From NCBI GenBank assembly GCA_020444475.1, contig JAHLKV010000002.1:310001-374000 (forward strand): a stretch of 64,000 nt of DNA. Direction: 5' to 3'. The notes beneath the pieces were generated by a model that was not told where the DNA came from, ran no database searches, and saw only the letters and a list, made by a program, of their open reading frames with translations. Made by a program: the position numbers and the translations under genes. The stretch comes from a bacterium. GTDB taxonomy: Bacteria; Zixibacteria; MSB-5A5; GN15; FEB-12. Of the stretch, positions 18,072 to 25,950 are shown in pieces (position 1 is the stretch's first letter; every line of letters starts with the position of its first letter).

Positions 18072-18872
18072 CTATTTGACGGTCAGGCCCAGGGCGACCA
18101 TGAAGCGCTCGAGCGGAACCTCTCCCCCGCGCGCGGACTCAGCGAAGTAGGCTTCGTTGAGACGCGGACGGGTTACGCCGGTCGGAAAAAGCCGGGTGAA
18201 GACCGGCAGCCAGGACTCTTCGCATTCACCGGAAACCACCAGTTTGGCGAGCGGGACGGTGATGCCGAGGTCGGCCAGTTCGGCGAGCTTGAAGTTGGTT
18301 ATGGTGCGGAGCTCGACGGCTATCTTTTTGCACGCCTGTTCATCGACGGGGGTCGAGCGGTCAAATGCCAGCGAGGTCAGCGAGATGATCTTCTTCTGGT
18401 AGACGAAACAGACCGAGACCGCCTCGGCGCCGATATCGGCCAGGCAAACCAGATCTCCCGGTTCAGTCCGGGCGAAGGTCAGGTAGCCCATACCGAGCGC
18501 GGCGGCCCGCATCCGGCCCGTGTTGCCGGTGGGCGACTGTCGGCGGTAGGCAAGCCCGAGGATGCGGTTGGGGCGCGATGTCGGAATCAGGTCGAACGTG
18601 TAGAAATCTTCGGAGTCGAGCAGCGAGGCGGCCAGTTCGAACCGGGCGCGCTCTTCGGACGGCAGCGGCTGGTCTGCCGGGACATGCATCGACTTGACAA
18701 CGACCTCCCGGTCGGGGATCGAGCGGATGCACGAGGCTGAATCGGTCTCGATGGTATCGAGTGAGCTGAGGCAGTCGATCGAGCGCACCATCGAGCGCCC
18801 ACTGTCATCGTCGACCCGAACAGTGTAGCAGGTCGCGCCCTGCCGGTCGATCCCGATTCTTTGTTGGCTCAC
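18072..18872 (-). CDS. PilM-like actin-fold protein
   Basis: The 266-residue protein starts with GTG, overlapping the stop of the ComEA-like gene by 4 nt (GTGA), so translation is coupled. The N-terminal IGIDRQGATCYTV looks like a phosphate-1 strand, and CLADIGAEAVSVCFVYQKKI in the middle is like the second nucleotide-binding strand of PilM/FtsA proteins. VVVKSMHVPADQPLP resembles the PilM segment that follows domain IA. PilM links the type IV pilus assembly proteins to the cytoplasmic ATPases. It is shorter than typical PilM (about 350), so this could be a reduced version. No other pilus genes lie in the window. Confidence 0.55.
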   Translation of the reverse strand: MSQQRIGIDRQGATCYTVRVDDDSGRSMVRSIDCLSSLDTIETDSASCIRSIPDREVVVKSMHVPADQPLPSEERARFELAASLLDSEDFYTFDLIPTSRPNRILGLAYRRQSPTGNTGRMRAAALGMGYLTFARTEPGDLVCLADIGAEAVSVCFVYQKKIISLTSLAFDRSTPVDEQACKKIAVELRTITNFKLAELADLGITVPLAKLVVSGECEESWLPVFTRLFPTGVTRPRLNEAYFAESARGGEVPLERFMVALGLTVK

Positions 18873-19237
18873 AGTCGGTGCACTTTCAGGTACGGTTTCA
18901 GACGTTCGTAGAGGCGGGGACCGATCCCCTTGACGTTGGTGATGTCGATCTCCTGCTCGAAACGATGGTGCTGGCGATAAGCGACAATCCGGTCAGCCAG
19001 GGTCGGTCCGATCCCGGGCAGCAGTTCCAGCGAGTCGGCCGGGGCGGTGTTTGGATCGAGCACGAACAGCCCGGTGTAGTGTGCCTGCTCGCCGAGGAGG
19101 ACCGGCAGTTCGAGTGTGGACTCAGTCGGCGAGGCGTTGGCGCGGACGAAATGGTATCCCGACACGAGCAGCAGGAAAATGCTCATGCCCGCGAGGACCT
19201 GGAGCTGCTTTTTCGAAAAGTCGAAATACTGGTTCAT
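18869..19237 (-). CDS. ComEA-like helix-hairpin-helix protein
   Basis: I start at ATG 19237 because the reading frame upstream of it runs through repeat DNA with no protein features. The 122-residue product has one N-terminal transmembrane helix (LQVLAGMSIFLLLVSGYHFV) and two helix-hairpin-helix units: DSLELLPGIGPTLADRIVAY and IDITNVKGIGPRLYERL. This is the layout of ComEA-type DNA-binding proteins in DNA uptake, but similar anchored HhH proteins have other roles. The coupled PilM-like gene downstream supports a pilus or competence role (inference). Confidence 0.75.
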   Translation of the reverse strand: MNQYFDFSKKQLQVLAGMSIFLLLVSGYHFVRANASPTESTLELPVLLGEQAHYTGLFVLDPNTAPADSLELLPGIGPTLADRIVAYRQHHRFEQEIDITNVKGIGPRLYERLKPYLKVHRL

Positions 19238-19336
19238 GGTAGATCGCAAAAACCGCACGATTCGCTGCAATATAGCGACATGGCGAGGATCAGGCAACGG
19301 GAGGATTGGGGTGACGCCCGGTGTGCCATCAAACTG

Positions 19337-19639
19337 CCATCGAAAACGCAAAAAGTCATTGTACAAGTCTTGTGGGTCAGCTCCGTGTGCGAATAAGAGT
19401 TGTAGCCGATTCAACGCTGAGTTTACAGGCACACGGTGCTGACATCGGATGGGCAGCGACAGTGTCAGCACCGGTCGCTCGATCAACTTCTGCAATCCGA
19501 CCAGTGCTGTAACCGCGACCGGAGCTGACCTACAATGCCGGACCTTTCCCCGGATAACCCGTAGCCCATCCGTCCCGGGCGAGCGCGAAGTCCGCACCAT
19601 CAACTCACCATCAAAAACGCAAAAAGTCATTGTACAAGT
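19337..19639. repeat. Pair of 32-bp direct repeats with about 240 bp between
   Basis: The segments 19337-19368 and 19608-19639 match at 31 of 32 positions (core AAAACGCAAAAAGTCATTGT). A looser match extends some 15 nt further upstream. The second copy abuts the long repeat element at 19647. The DNA between them has no gene that I can support. Confidence 0.8.
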
Positions 19640-19947
19640 GTACGACCGTGCGAGTTACAGCGGAATAGGTTCGTTTGTTCATTTTTCATATAGTGCAATT
19701 TCTCCGTTCTCCCTCTGCGAGCGGTGGTACCGCCTGGTCTTTGTAAAGAGGAACACGGGCGTGATTGCCTTTGAGTTGATAGCGAATGTGCGAGAAGTGG
19801 TGGTGACCGGGTTGTCATGACCTGTTGTTTCGAGCCCCGCCAGCCATCGCTGTAGCGCAGGTCCCGTCCAGCGATGGATCGGTCGATAGCGACAGTTCAT
19901 CCAGCAAGGGACCATCGGTTCGGAGTTGCCTCGCGAGGACCTGGGTT

Positions 19948-19972
19948 GGGTGGCCCACCATTTATGGTGGGT
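19948..19972. repeat. REP element at left end of RAYT cassette
   Basis: This 25-bp unit is the exact reverse complement of 20563-20587. It is a GTGG foot followed by the hairpin CCCACCAT-TT-ATGGTGGG. An identical single copy is at 40176-40200. Confidence 0.9.
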
Positions 19973-19983
19973 TCCTCTCAATC

Positions 19984-20517
19984 TCACAATTGAACGGCAT
20001 CAATCTCCAGCGGAACATCACGAATCCCGGTATACCAGCGATAGCTCGAGAATGTCCAATCGATCGGATCCCGCACCAATCCGCTCTTAACCGGATTCGC
20101 GTGGCAGTAGTTGATCTTCTCCCGCACGATTTCAGCGGTGCGGCAGTTGTGATCGTAGCAGCGCCGCTGCCAAAACGCCGCATAACCGGAAGTCGCTCCG
20201 TCTCTCCGTATTCGCTTCGTCGCAGCTCTGCCTTGTTCTCTCCAGCAGTCAATAACGTGCCGCGCCACTCTTGCCTTGAGTTTGCCGATCTCTATTCCCA
20301 ATCGGACATGATCCGACGGCGTCAAGACGAGATGCATGTGATCAGGCATGATGACGTACCCATGTATGGCGGTGCGCAGTTGCTCTCGCATCGAGGCGAG
20401 TTGGCCGATAATCGCTCCGGTAACCTCAGGATCCAGAAGAAGGCGCATCCGCTGATAAGTTGAGAAGGTGACAAATCGAGCTGTGCCCAGAGAGTCGAAG
20501 TGACGTAGCTGAGGCAT
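19984..20517 (-). CDS. REP-associated tyrosine transposase (RAYT, Y1 HUH, IS200-like)
   Basis: The 177-residue protein (start MPQLRHFDSLG; an upstream ATG at 20571 would lie inside the REP) carries the HUH motif MPDHMHLVL with His60 and His62, and the single catalytic Tyr candidate Y137 in EKINYCHANPVKSGL. WQRRCYDHNCR before it is typical of RAYTs. Such enzymes nick single-stranded REP hairpins beside a GTRG tetranucleotide. The gene is flanked by perfect 25-bp inverted REP units at 19948-19972 and 20563-20587, so gene plus ends form a 640-bp cassette. The frame is intact and all motifs are present, so it could be active. Confidence 0.92.
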   Translation of the reverse strand: MPQLRHFDSLGTARFVTFSTYQRMRLLLDPEVTGAIIGQLASMREQLRTAIHGYVIMPDHMHLVLTPSDHVRLGIEIGKLKARVARHVIDCWREQGRAATKRIRRDGATSGYAAFWQRRCYDHNCRTAEIVREKINYCHANPVKSGLVRDPIDWTFSSYRWYTGIRDVPLEIDAVQL

Positions 20518-20562
20518 GTATCTATCGTTCCGTGTGGCAAGTTGACGGCCTTGTCGGGAGAT

Positions 20563-20587
20563 ACCCACCATAAATGGTGGGCCACCC
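20563..20587. repeat. REP element at right end of RAYT cassette
   Basis: Exact inverted copy of 19948-19972, with the GTGG foot reading on the minus strand. It lies 46 nt upstream of the transposase start. Confidence 0.9.
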
Positions 20588-20742
20588 GACGGTGTATGAC
20601 GGCGGTTCGGTGTTGATTCGACAAGATAGGGATAACAAGGAGTTCGCTGGGTGGGACCTGATCTACAGGTACGGGTTAGGGCGGCGCGTTGGCAAGGGTC
20701 GCGTGGTGCAGTGGGGCGTACATCTCGTTCGGATATGTGATC

Positions 20743-20785
20743 CCCACCTGCCGTCCCCGCCTTGCGGGGACTTTAGGTGGGCCAC
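20743..20785. repeat. REP-like hairpin, class g (GTGG foot)
   Basis: The outer arms CCCACCT and AGGTGGG enclose an inner stem GTCCCCGC/GCGGGGAC; the foot CCAC (GTGG on the other strand) follows directly. The same design occurs at 34095-34137, 36547-36597 and 42114-42158 with different inner stems. Confidence 0.85.
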
Positions 20786-20800
20786 AGGCAGAAAGAGCTA

Positions 20801-20823
20801 TCAGGCGAGTCGCCTGACAGCAC
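20801..20823. repeat. REP-like hairpin, class i (GTGC foot)
   Basis: TCAGGCGA and TCGCCTGA are perfect arms around one G, followed by CAGCAC. Copies with the same foot lie at 34153-34175 and (imperfect) 41058-41081; weaker ones at 34180-34232. Confidence 0.8.
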
Positions 20824-20841
20824 GAAATTCGGATTCACAGC

Positions 20842-20873
20842 ACAAAAAAACCACCCCCTTCGCGGGGGTGGTT
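20842..20873 (-). terminator. Terminator of the MobA-like gene
   Basis: A perfect stem AACCACCCCC/GGGGGTGGTT with a short TTCGC-type loop is followed on the minus strand by seven T. It lies about 45 nt after the gene's stop. Confidence 0.88.
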
Positions 20874-20915
20874 GACCCGTTTCGAATAGAAAATCTTATG
20901 ATCGAAGCGATCGCG

Positions 20916-21464
20916 CTAGTTCAGGCCGATACTTGCCGCAGGGACGCCTTCGGGCAACGGCAGCAAACGTCCGGCGCCGGACATCAGTTCGCGAAGGTCG
21001 CGTTTACCGGAGGCCAGCATCGCCTTGATCTTCGGCGCCAGTTCGGTCGAGTAGATGCCGAACAGCGGCTGGGATCTGTCGGGATCGGCCTTGGGATCAT
21101 AGTAGCCCAGAAAAGCCTCGCCGTTGTATTCGCGCACCAGCTCGACCGCCAGGTGGAGCGGGAACTCGCCGATCTCCAGTGAGCCGATAAAGACGGCATC
21201 GGTCTCGGCGCTGTCGAGCGCGGCCTTGACACCATAGGCGGGACAGCTGTCGGTTTCTTCGTCGCACACATGCGGGAAATTGAGATACTTCTCGCGGGCC
21301 TGGTCTTCTTTGAGGACAAGCGCCACGCGCTCGAAAACCGCGGCATAGCGACGGTAGCTTTTCTCCAGCCGGGTGAGCGGACCCTCTTTGACGAAATGCT
21401 CATCCCGGCCGCGCTCGCCGCCGGCGAGCACGTAGCAGGTCATTTCACGAAACGGGTTCTCCAT
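20916..21464 (-). CDS. MobA-like nucleotidyltransferase with altered active site
   Basis: The 182-residue protein has the fold pattern of MobA/NTP_transf_3 enzymes: CYVLAGGERGRDE at the N-terminus, VALVLKED, AVFIGSLEIGEFPLHLAVELV, and LFGIYSTELAPKIKAML near the C-terminus, where MobA has its GLY-type segment. MobA joins GMP to molybdopterin. The standard LAGGxSxRMGxxK loop is degenerate here: the RMG and Lys positions read GRDEHFVKE. It may use another substrate or be a non-catalytic relative. A GAGGAG Shine-Dalgarno fixes the start. No other molybdenum cofactor gene is nearby. Confidence 0.6.
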   Translation of the reverse strand: MENPFREMTCYVLAGGERGRDEHFVKEGPLTRLEKSYRRYAAVFERVALVLKEDQAREKYLNFPHVCDEETDSCPAYGVKAALDSAETDAVFIGSLEIGEFPLHLAVELVREYNGEAFLGYYDPKADPDRSQPLFGIYSTELAPKIKAMLASGKRDLRELMSGAGRLLPLPEGVPAASIGLN

Positions 21465-21539
21465 ACCAACTCCTCACTCGAAGTCAGACTTCGAGAAACA
21501 ACTTCCCTGTCGCGGATCTGTTGGGGGAATATGGTTGAA

Positions 21540-21558
21540 CTTTCAGTGACACTGAAAG
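21540..21558. promoter_or_regulatory. Perfect 19-bp palindrome, operator candidate upstream of the MobA-like gene
   Basis: CTTTCAGTG-A-CACTGAAAG is a perfect inverted repeat 76 nt upstream of the MobA-like ATG. On the minus strand it overlaps a possible -35 TTCAGT, with CATATT 17 nt downstream as the -10. No T-run follows, so a terminator is unlikely. Confidence 0.45.
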
Positions 21559-21643
21559 CATATGAATACGCACAACCAACTTGAATGCAACAGGAAAAAT
21601 CAAAACGAATAGGGAAAGTTATAACAGATTAGAATACAGCAGG

Positions 21644-22204
21644 TTACAGCTCAGACTCACTCGGCCTTTGATCGAGCGTTCCGGAGACACCCCGAAGGAT
21701 CTTGAGGCCGTTGAGCTGCCGGTCGGCTTCGAGGCCGTACCCGGTGAGGGTATCGCCGGCACGGGTGATTTTTACGAACAGGTCGGTGTGGATCAGGTTG
21801 GTTTCGGGATCGAAATAGAGCGAGTCGGTCTCTAACTTCGCGGAGTCTTCGGTGACCACGACCACATGCCCGTAAGCGTGGAGGTCTTCGGTGGACTCCC
21901 GGATCAGGCCGGAGTCGGAGACCAGCGACGAGATCAGCCTGCCGGTGGTGTCAAACATGTTGATATCGAGCACATAGCCCATAGTCGAGTCCCGGGATTC
22001 GTACTTGCGGATGCGTTCGGCCTGGATTTCGGCGGTGACATACTGGCGGTCGTACATATAGATGGTGGCGCCATGCATGTCGGAGTCGGGCCGAAGGGTG
22101 TCGAGTTCAGTCGACTGGGCGCCAGTGCGATCGCGGTCGGTCGAGCAACCGGCTGCCAGGATCAACGCCAGTCCGGCGAGCACTATGTAGAAATAACGAG
22201 TCAT
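21644..22204 (-). CDS. lptC: LptC-like LPS export lipoprotein
   Basis: I start at ATG 22204, where a lipoprotein signal begins (MTRYFYIVLAGLALILAAGC, lipobox LAAGC). The mature 165 residues contain repeated beta-strand pairs of the LptC/OstA type: MYDRQYVTAEIQAERIRKYE, DINMFDTTGRLISSLVSDSG, DLHAYGHVVVVTEDSAKLETDSLYFD and TDLFVKITRAGDTLTGYGLE. In most bacteria LptC is anchored by a helix; the lipid-anchored form occurs in some phyla. It would carry LPS from the inner-membrane LptBFG to LptA. It is transcribed divergently from the ompA-like gene. lptA and lptB are not in the window. Confidence 0.82.
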   Translation of the reverse strand: MTRYFYIVLAGLALILAAGCSTDRDRTGAQSTELDTLRPDSDMHGATIYMYDRQYVTAEIQAERIRKYESRDSTMGYVLDINMFDTTGRLISSLVSDSGLIRESTEDLHAYGHVVVVTEDSAKLETDSLYFDPETNLIHTDLFVKITRAGDTLTGYGLEADRQLNGLKILRGVSGTLDQRPSESEL

Positions 22205-22445
22205 GGTTCTTCTTATACGATTTGTCGGACAGGGAAGATACGTGATTGAGCCGTTTCTCCAAGTTCTTTTGTAGGGCAACGGATTGGAGCACGGAATGTT
22301 CCTGGTGGATCGCGGTTTCCCCCGGTTCAATCGCTCGTTGACAAACCAGTCCTCTTTTGGCAGCTTACGCGCAATGACATAGTCTCGGTCATTCCCGGGA
22401 AGGGATGACGGGGCCGAGGGACTTTCGGCTGAAGGAGAGAGTACG

Positions 22446-23948
22446 ATGAACTGGAAGCGAATCACAATCCTGGTGCTGGCGGTGGCGATGCTGATGATCA
22501 GTGTGACATCGCTATCGGCGTTTGAGCGCAAAGGGACTACCGCGGTCGGCGTGCGCGCCGGCGTTTTTATGCCGTTGTATAATGGCGATGATTTCACCCT
22601 CTACAACGGATCAAACCAGCCATTTCTGGCGGGCTGGGATTTCGGACTGGAGGCGCGACGGGGATTATCGGAGCGCGTCGCGGTTGGCCTGACGTTCAAC
22701 TACCTCAAGACCTACGACGACACCACATGCACCGACAATGCCGGGGATGATTTCTACAGCTCGGAAAATGCCCTGGCAAAACTGACCGGCATGGCGTTTG
22801 GGTTCGATGCGCAGTGGTTCTACGCACCGGACTGGAGGTTCCAGCCCTATCTGCTGGGCGGTGTGGGAATCGACATGTGGAAGGTGGAAGCGATTGACGG
22901 CGGTGATTCGTACAAGAGCACCGATTTCAATCTCAAGATCGGCACCGGGCTGTTTGTGCCGCTGAGCGACAAGGTTGGATTCGACGCCCAGGTGAAGCTC
23001 ACCAAAGATATCGCGAATCTCTCCGAGGATTTCCCGGCCGGGTTCTACGGCCCGGATACCTGGGAGGAGTACAACAACCGTCCGTTCAGGGGGTATCTCG
23101 AAGTGACCGCCGGTCTGAGCTATTTCTTCGGCGGCAAGATCGATACGGACAAGGATGGTGTGGAGGATGCGCTCGACGCCTGTCCTGACACGCCGAGGAA
23201 CGTGAAGGTCGACGAGCGGGGTTGTCCGCTCGACGCCGACCGCGACGGTGTGCCGGACTATCTCGATCAGTGCCCGGACACTCCGAGTGGTGTGAAGGTC
23301 GATCCGCGGGGTTGTCCGCTCGACAGCGACGGTGACGGCGTGGCTGACTATCTCGACAAGTGCCCCAATACGCCGAGCGGCGTGGCGGTGAACGATGACG
23401 GTTGTCCGCCGGATGCCGACGCTGACGGCGTGCCGGACTATCTCGATCAGTGCCCCGGTACACAGGCGGGAATCAAGGTCGACGCCAAAGGCTGTCCGCT
23501 CGACAGCGACGGTGACGGCGTGCCGGATCACCTCGACAAGTGCCCGGGTACACCGAGTGGGATCGAGATCGACTCGACCGGCTGTCCGATCGTGAAGCGG
23601 ATTACCGAGAAGATCACACTGAACATCCAATACGCGACCAACTCGTACGAGCCGGACGACGTTTCGAAACAGCAGCTCGACAGTATCGCGCTTCGAATCA
23701 GAGCCTATCCTGACACGAAGATCGAGATCCGCGGATTCACAGACAACAGTGGTTCGGAGACGACGAACCAGACGCTGTCCGAAAACCGCGCCAACGGTGT
23801 TCGGGACTATCTTGTCTCGAAGGGAGTTCCCGCGGAGCAGTTGACAGCGAAGGGATACGGCGAGGACCCGGCGTATTTCGTAGCCGACAACGCCACGCCG
23901 GAAGGCCGCGCGAAAAACCGTCGAGTGGAGATTGAACAGGCGAAATAA
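22446..23948 (+). CDS. OmpA-family protein with type-3 (calcium-binding) repeats
   Basis: The 500-residue protein has a signal peptide (cleavage near SLSAF), an N-terminal beta-barrel of about 200 residues, five type-3 repeats (about 232-380; units such as DSDGDGVADYLDKCPNTPSG, each with paired Cys), and a C-terminal OmpA peptidoglycan-binding domain (RGFTDNSGSETTNQTLSENR; KNRRVEIEQAK). The DxDxDG loops bind calcium in related proteins. It links outer membrane to cell wall. An AAGGAGAG Shine-Dalgarno precedes the ATG. The repeats are similar at DNA level, so copy number may vary between strains. Confidence 0.93.
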   Translation: MNWKRITILVLAVAMLMISVTSLSAFERKGTTAVGVRAGVFMPLYNGDDFTLYNGSNQPFLAGWDFGLEARRGLSERVAVGLTFNYLKTYDDTTCTDNAGDDFYSSENALAKLTGMAFGFDAQWFYAPDWRFQPYLLGGVGIDMWKVEAIDGGDSYKSTDFNLKIGTGLFVPLSDKVGFDAQVKLTKDIANLSEDFPAGFYGPDTWEEYNNRPFRGYLEVTAGLSYFFGGKIDTDKDGVEDALDACPDTPRNVKVDERGCPLDADRDGVPDYLDQCPDTPSGVKVDPRGCPLDSDGDGVADYLDKCPNTPSGVAVNDDGCPPDADADGVPDYLDQCPGTQAGIKVDAKGCPLDSDGDGVPDHLDKCPGTPSGIEIDSTGCPIVKRITEKITLNIQYATNSYEPDDVSKQQLDSIALRIRAYPDTKIEIRGFTDNSGSETTNQTLSENRANGVRDYLVSKGVPAEQLTAKGYGEDPAYFVADNATPEGRAKNRRVEIEQAK

Positions 23949-23974
23949 CGTCTAAGCCACATACGACATATATA

Positions 23975-24008
23975 AACGGGAGGTCCCGGCGGGCCTCCCG
24001 TTCATATT
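23975..24008 (+). terminator. Terminator of the ompA-like gene
   Basis: A 9-bp stem AACGGGAGG/CCTCCCGTT with a 10-nt loop that can itself pair is followed by a weak T-run (TTCATATT). Confidence 0.7.
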
Positions 24009-24031
24009 AACGATAGTATGTGAGAGGTTAT

Positions 24032-24337
24032 ATGGCGAAACGATATGATGTCAGGATTACGCTAATCTCCCAGATTGGGAAGTGTCCGGCCGGGCATAAG
24101 GTAGGCGATCAGTGGACGATTCACAGATTCACCCCGGCGGGGATGTGTATGGGGGCGTTTAACTCGCTGAGTCCGTTTATCACGACGTTTCGGTTCGGCG
24201 GGGTGTTTCCGTGGGAGAACAATCCCAACGAAGCGACATTTTGTTGTCCAGACCCGAAGGTGGTGAATACGTTTAAGGTTGAGCGGATTGTGCCGGAGGG
24301 GGAGGTGGCAAGCGCTACCGAGACAGAACATTGTTAA
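24032..24337 (+). CDS. TIGR04076 family protein
   Basis: The 101-residue protein starts at ATG 24032 (MAKRYDVRI), set by a GAGAGG Shine-Dalgarno 5 nt upstream; a nearby ATG at 24020 lacks one. It shows the family features: GKCPAGHKVGD near residue 18, PAGMCMGAFNSLSPFI, TFRFGGVFPWE and a CCPDP segment. The conserved Cys suggest metal or cofactor binding, but the family has no established role. A run of REP-like elements starts 15 nt after the stop. Confidence 0.85.
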   Translation: MAKRYDVRITLISQIGKCPAGHKVGDQWTIHRFTPAGMCMGAFNSLSPFITTFRFGGVFPWENNPNEATFCCPDPKVVNTFKVERIVPEGEVASATETEHC

Positions 24338-24351
24338 ATCCGTTGGGTGGC

Positions 24352-24498
24352 GTGGCGCACGAGGACGTACGCCACGCACGGAATTCGTCTCGAAAGGCAG
24401 CTAAGCATGTAGTCAGGCTTCGACAGGCTCAGCCTGACTCTGTGTGGAAGTGTCTATCCCGTGCGCCGGAAGCCGGGCTGCAAGCAGCCTCGGCCTAC
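24352..24498. repeat. Cluster of three REP-like hairpins after the TIGR04076 gene
   Basis: 24352-24379: arms GTGGCG and CGCCAC with foot GCAC (class f). 24409-24437: GTAG foot then arms TCAGGCT/AGCCTGA (class e variant). 24472-24498: arms GCCGGGCTGC/GCAGCCTCGGC then CTAC (class a). Three classes stand side by side in 150 nt. Confidence 0.8.
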
Positions 24499-24536
24499 AT
24501 GTCCTGTTACCGTCGCAAAAGGGCCAAAAGGGGCTG

Positions 24537-25196
24537 TTAGAAACGGTACCCGAGCGTAAATGACAGGACCCGGTTTTTGATGTAGTCGTCATCGGCCATA
24601 TGATAGATGTCCATCGGATCCTGAGCGTCGACCACATCGTTCCACTTGTCCGGATCATAGACATTGAGCATGCCGACGGTGTATCGGACGTCAAGGGCAA
24701 GATGCTTGTACTCCACCATTCCACCAAAGGCAATACCGACATCGACACTGCCGGCGGCGTCTTTGGTATCTCTATCTTCGGAAATGATGCTCGACTTAAA
24801 CTCGGCCGAGGTAAGCAGGCTGAGGGCCGGTCCGAAGAGAAGGCTTGGTTTGAACGTGCGCTCGCTCACCAGGCAGTATTTCAGGAGCATGGGAACTTCG
24901 ATGTAGTTATGTCTCCAGCTTCGTCCCCTGAGAAATTCTCCGCCGGCGCCTTTCGCGACAAACAGCAGTTCTGTTTGCAGCGAGACCGTCGGTGTGAAAT
25001 CATAGGTCACGAATACCCCCAGAGTTCCTCCGGCATAGCTGTCATAGTCTTCGAACTCGGAAACGGTCGTACTGATGGTGGCAAGTCCGAAACCGGCTTT
25101 GATACCGTAGCCGCCGACACCAGGAATGGTATTCTGTGCGTGGACCAGGGTGGCAGCGAATAGTGCCACCAGCATTGCGGTTAAGATGATCTTCAC
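24537..25196 (-). CDS. PorT-like outer-membrane beta-barrel protein
   Basis: I start at GTG 25196, where a signal peptide begins (KIILTAMLVALFAATLVHAQ), 12 nt after an AAGGAGG Shine-Dalgarno. The 219-residue protein shows the OMP_b-brl_2 pattern: GYGIKAGFGLATI, YAGGTLGVFVTYDFTPTVSLQ, YIEVPMLLKYCL, FKPSLLFGPALSLLTSAEFK, and a C-terminal strand ending in LGYRF with the terminal Phe needed for BAM-dependent insertion. It is a single-gene unit between two REP-rich intergenic stretches. Confidence 0.85.
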   Translation of the reverse strand: MKIILTAMLVALFAATLVHAQNTIPGVGGYGIKAGFGLATISTTVSEFEDYDSYAGGTLGVFVTYDFTPTVSLQTELLFVAKGAGGEFLRGRSWRHNYIEVPMLLKYCLVSERTFKPSLLFGPALSLLTSAEFKSSIISEDRDTKDAAGSVDVGIAFGGMVEYKHLALDVRYTVGMLNVYDPDKWNDVVDAQDPMDIYHMADDDYIKNRVLSFTLGYRF

Positions 25197-25946
25197 GAGT
25201 TGTTCAATCCTCCTTCCGGCAGGACCATTGGTGTTGAGTCGCGCTATTGGCCGGCAGGACCGACCACATGGGGCAGATTCCATGCGTAAAACGTAAAGTG
25301 CAGTCGCGTTAGATCGGGAGTCGATTGCAGGCAAGCACAGAGCCGCGAATCGAGCATGTAATGCATCCCGATGAATCAGTTATTTAAAACAAGACGTGTT
25401 TTCGCTGAAAGGAAGGATCCCGGTCAGCAGTATTGACACATCAGTCCATTATGTCAACCGAATTCGACCGGCAAGGATGGAATTCGTCGCGGTGGGTTGC
25501 ATGGCCGTGATCCCGGAATGCGTCCGGGGCATGCTTCAGCAACGGTGCGCACGCCTGTCGGGTGGGAGGTCAGTGAACCGTGACTGAAGTCACGGGCACG
25601 GCGCTGAGGTCATGCTTCGACTCCGCTCAGCATGACCGTGGGGGGCGTTCGGCAGGACGGTGCAGATCTGTCTTTCGATTGGCAGAACCACTTCGGCTTC
25701 GCCTTCGGGTTCTGCCCTTGTAGGGTGGGTCCGCCCCCGGACCCGCCAGGTGATGGCATGTCTGAGGACAGACATGACCTACGATCTGCCCGAAGATCTC
25801 TGTCGGGCTGCAAGCAGCCTCGACCTGCTCGACTCCTAAGGCGTCGCATGTCGTCTGCCTCCGGCAGCCTATCATGCGACGCAACATCGTCGGGGCGCAA
25901 GCGATCCGAGCTACTCGATCATGGCGGGTTCGAAGACGGACCCGCC
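25197..25946. other. Intergenic stretch of 750 nt without a supported gene
   Basis: The first 400 nt are the upstream region of the barrel gene with no clear features beyond a loose inverted repeat (TTGACA at 25433 to TGTCAA at 25457). From 25609 it is almost entirely REP-like hairpins. Confidence 0.6.
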
Positions 25947-25950
25947 CTAC
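25609..25950. repeat. Cluster of seven REP-like hairpins of different classes
   Basis: 25609-25636: GTCATGCT/AGCATGAC arms (class e). 25681-25719: GGCAGAACC/GGTTCTGCC (class b). 25720-25751: GTAG foot then GGGTGGGTCCG/CGGACCCGCC (class c variant). 25755-25782: GGCATGTCTG/CAGACATG with CCTAC (class d). 25802-25828: class a. 25889-25914: class a variant ending CTAC. 25923-25950: class c, identical to 41022-41049, overlapping the kdsD stop codon. Confidence 0.82.

Larger units (their letters stand above)
19647..20823. repeat. Long dispersed repeat, copy A, interrupted by the RAYT cassette
   Basis: Positions 19647-19943 match 33616-33913 at roughly 85% identity with almost no gaps. Positions 20654-20823 match 34019-34175, including two hairpins at the end. 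Between the two halves sits the transposase cassette 19948-20587, absent from the second copy. Neither copy encodes a frame conserved as a protein, so this is a non-coding mobile or repeated element. Confidence 0.85.

Noticed and set aside
19948-20587. Full IS200/IS605 element with tnpB
   Set aside because: Only the single-domain RAYT is present, with symmetric inverted ends instead of the different left and right hairpins of IS200/IS605.
25396-25587. Plus-strand frame of 63 codons between the barrel gene and the REP cluster
   Set aside because: No ribosome site, no family features, and the frame ends at repeat DNA.
25923-25950. tRNA-like GGTTCGAA (T-loop) at 25923 and 41022
   Set aside because: It is the loop of a short REP-like hairpin; no acceptor, D or anticodon arms around it.
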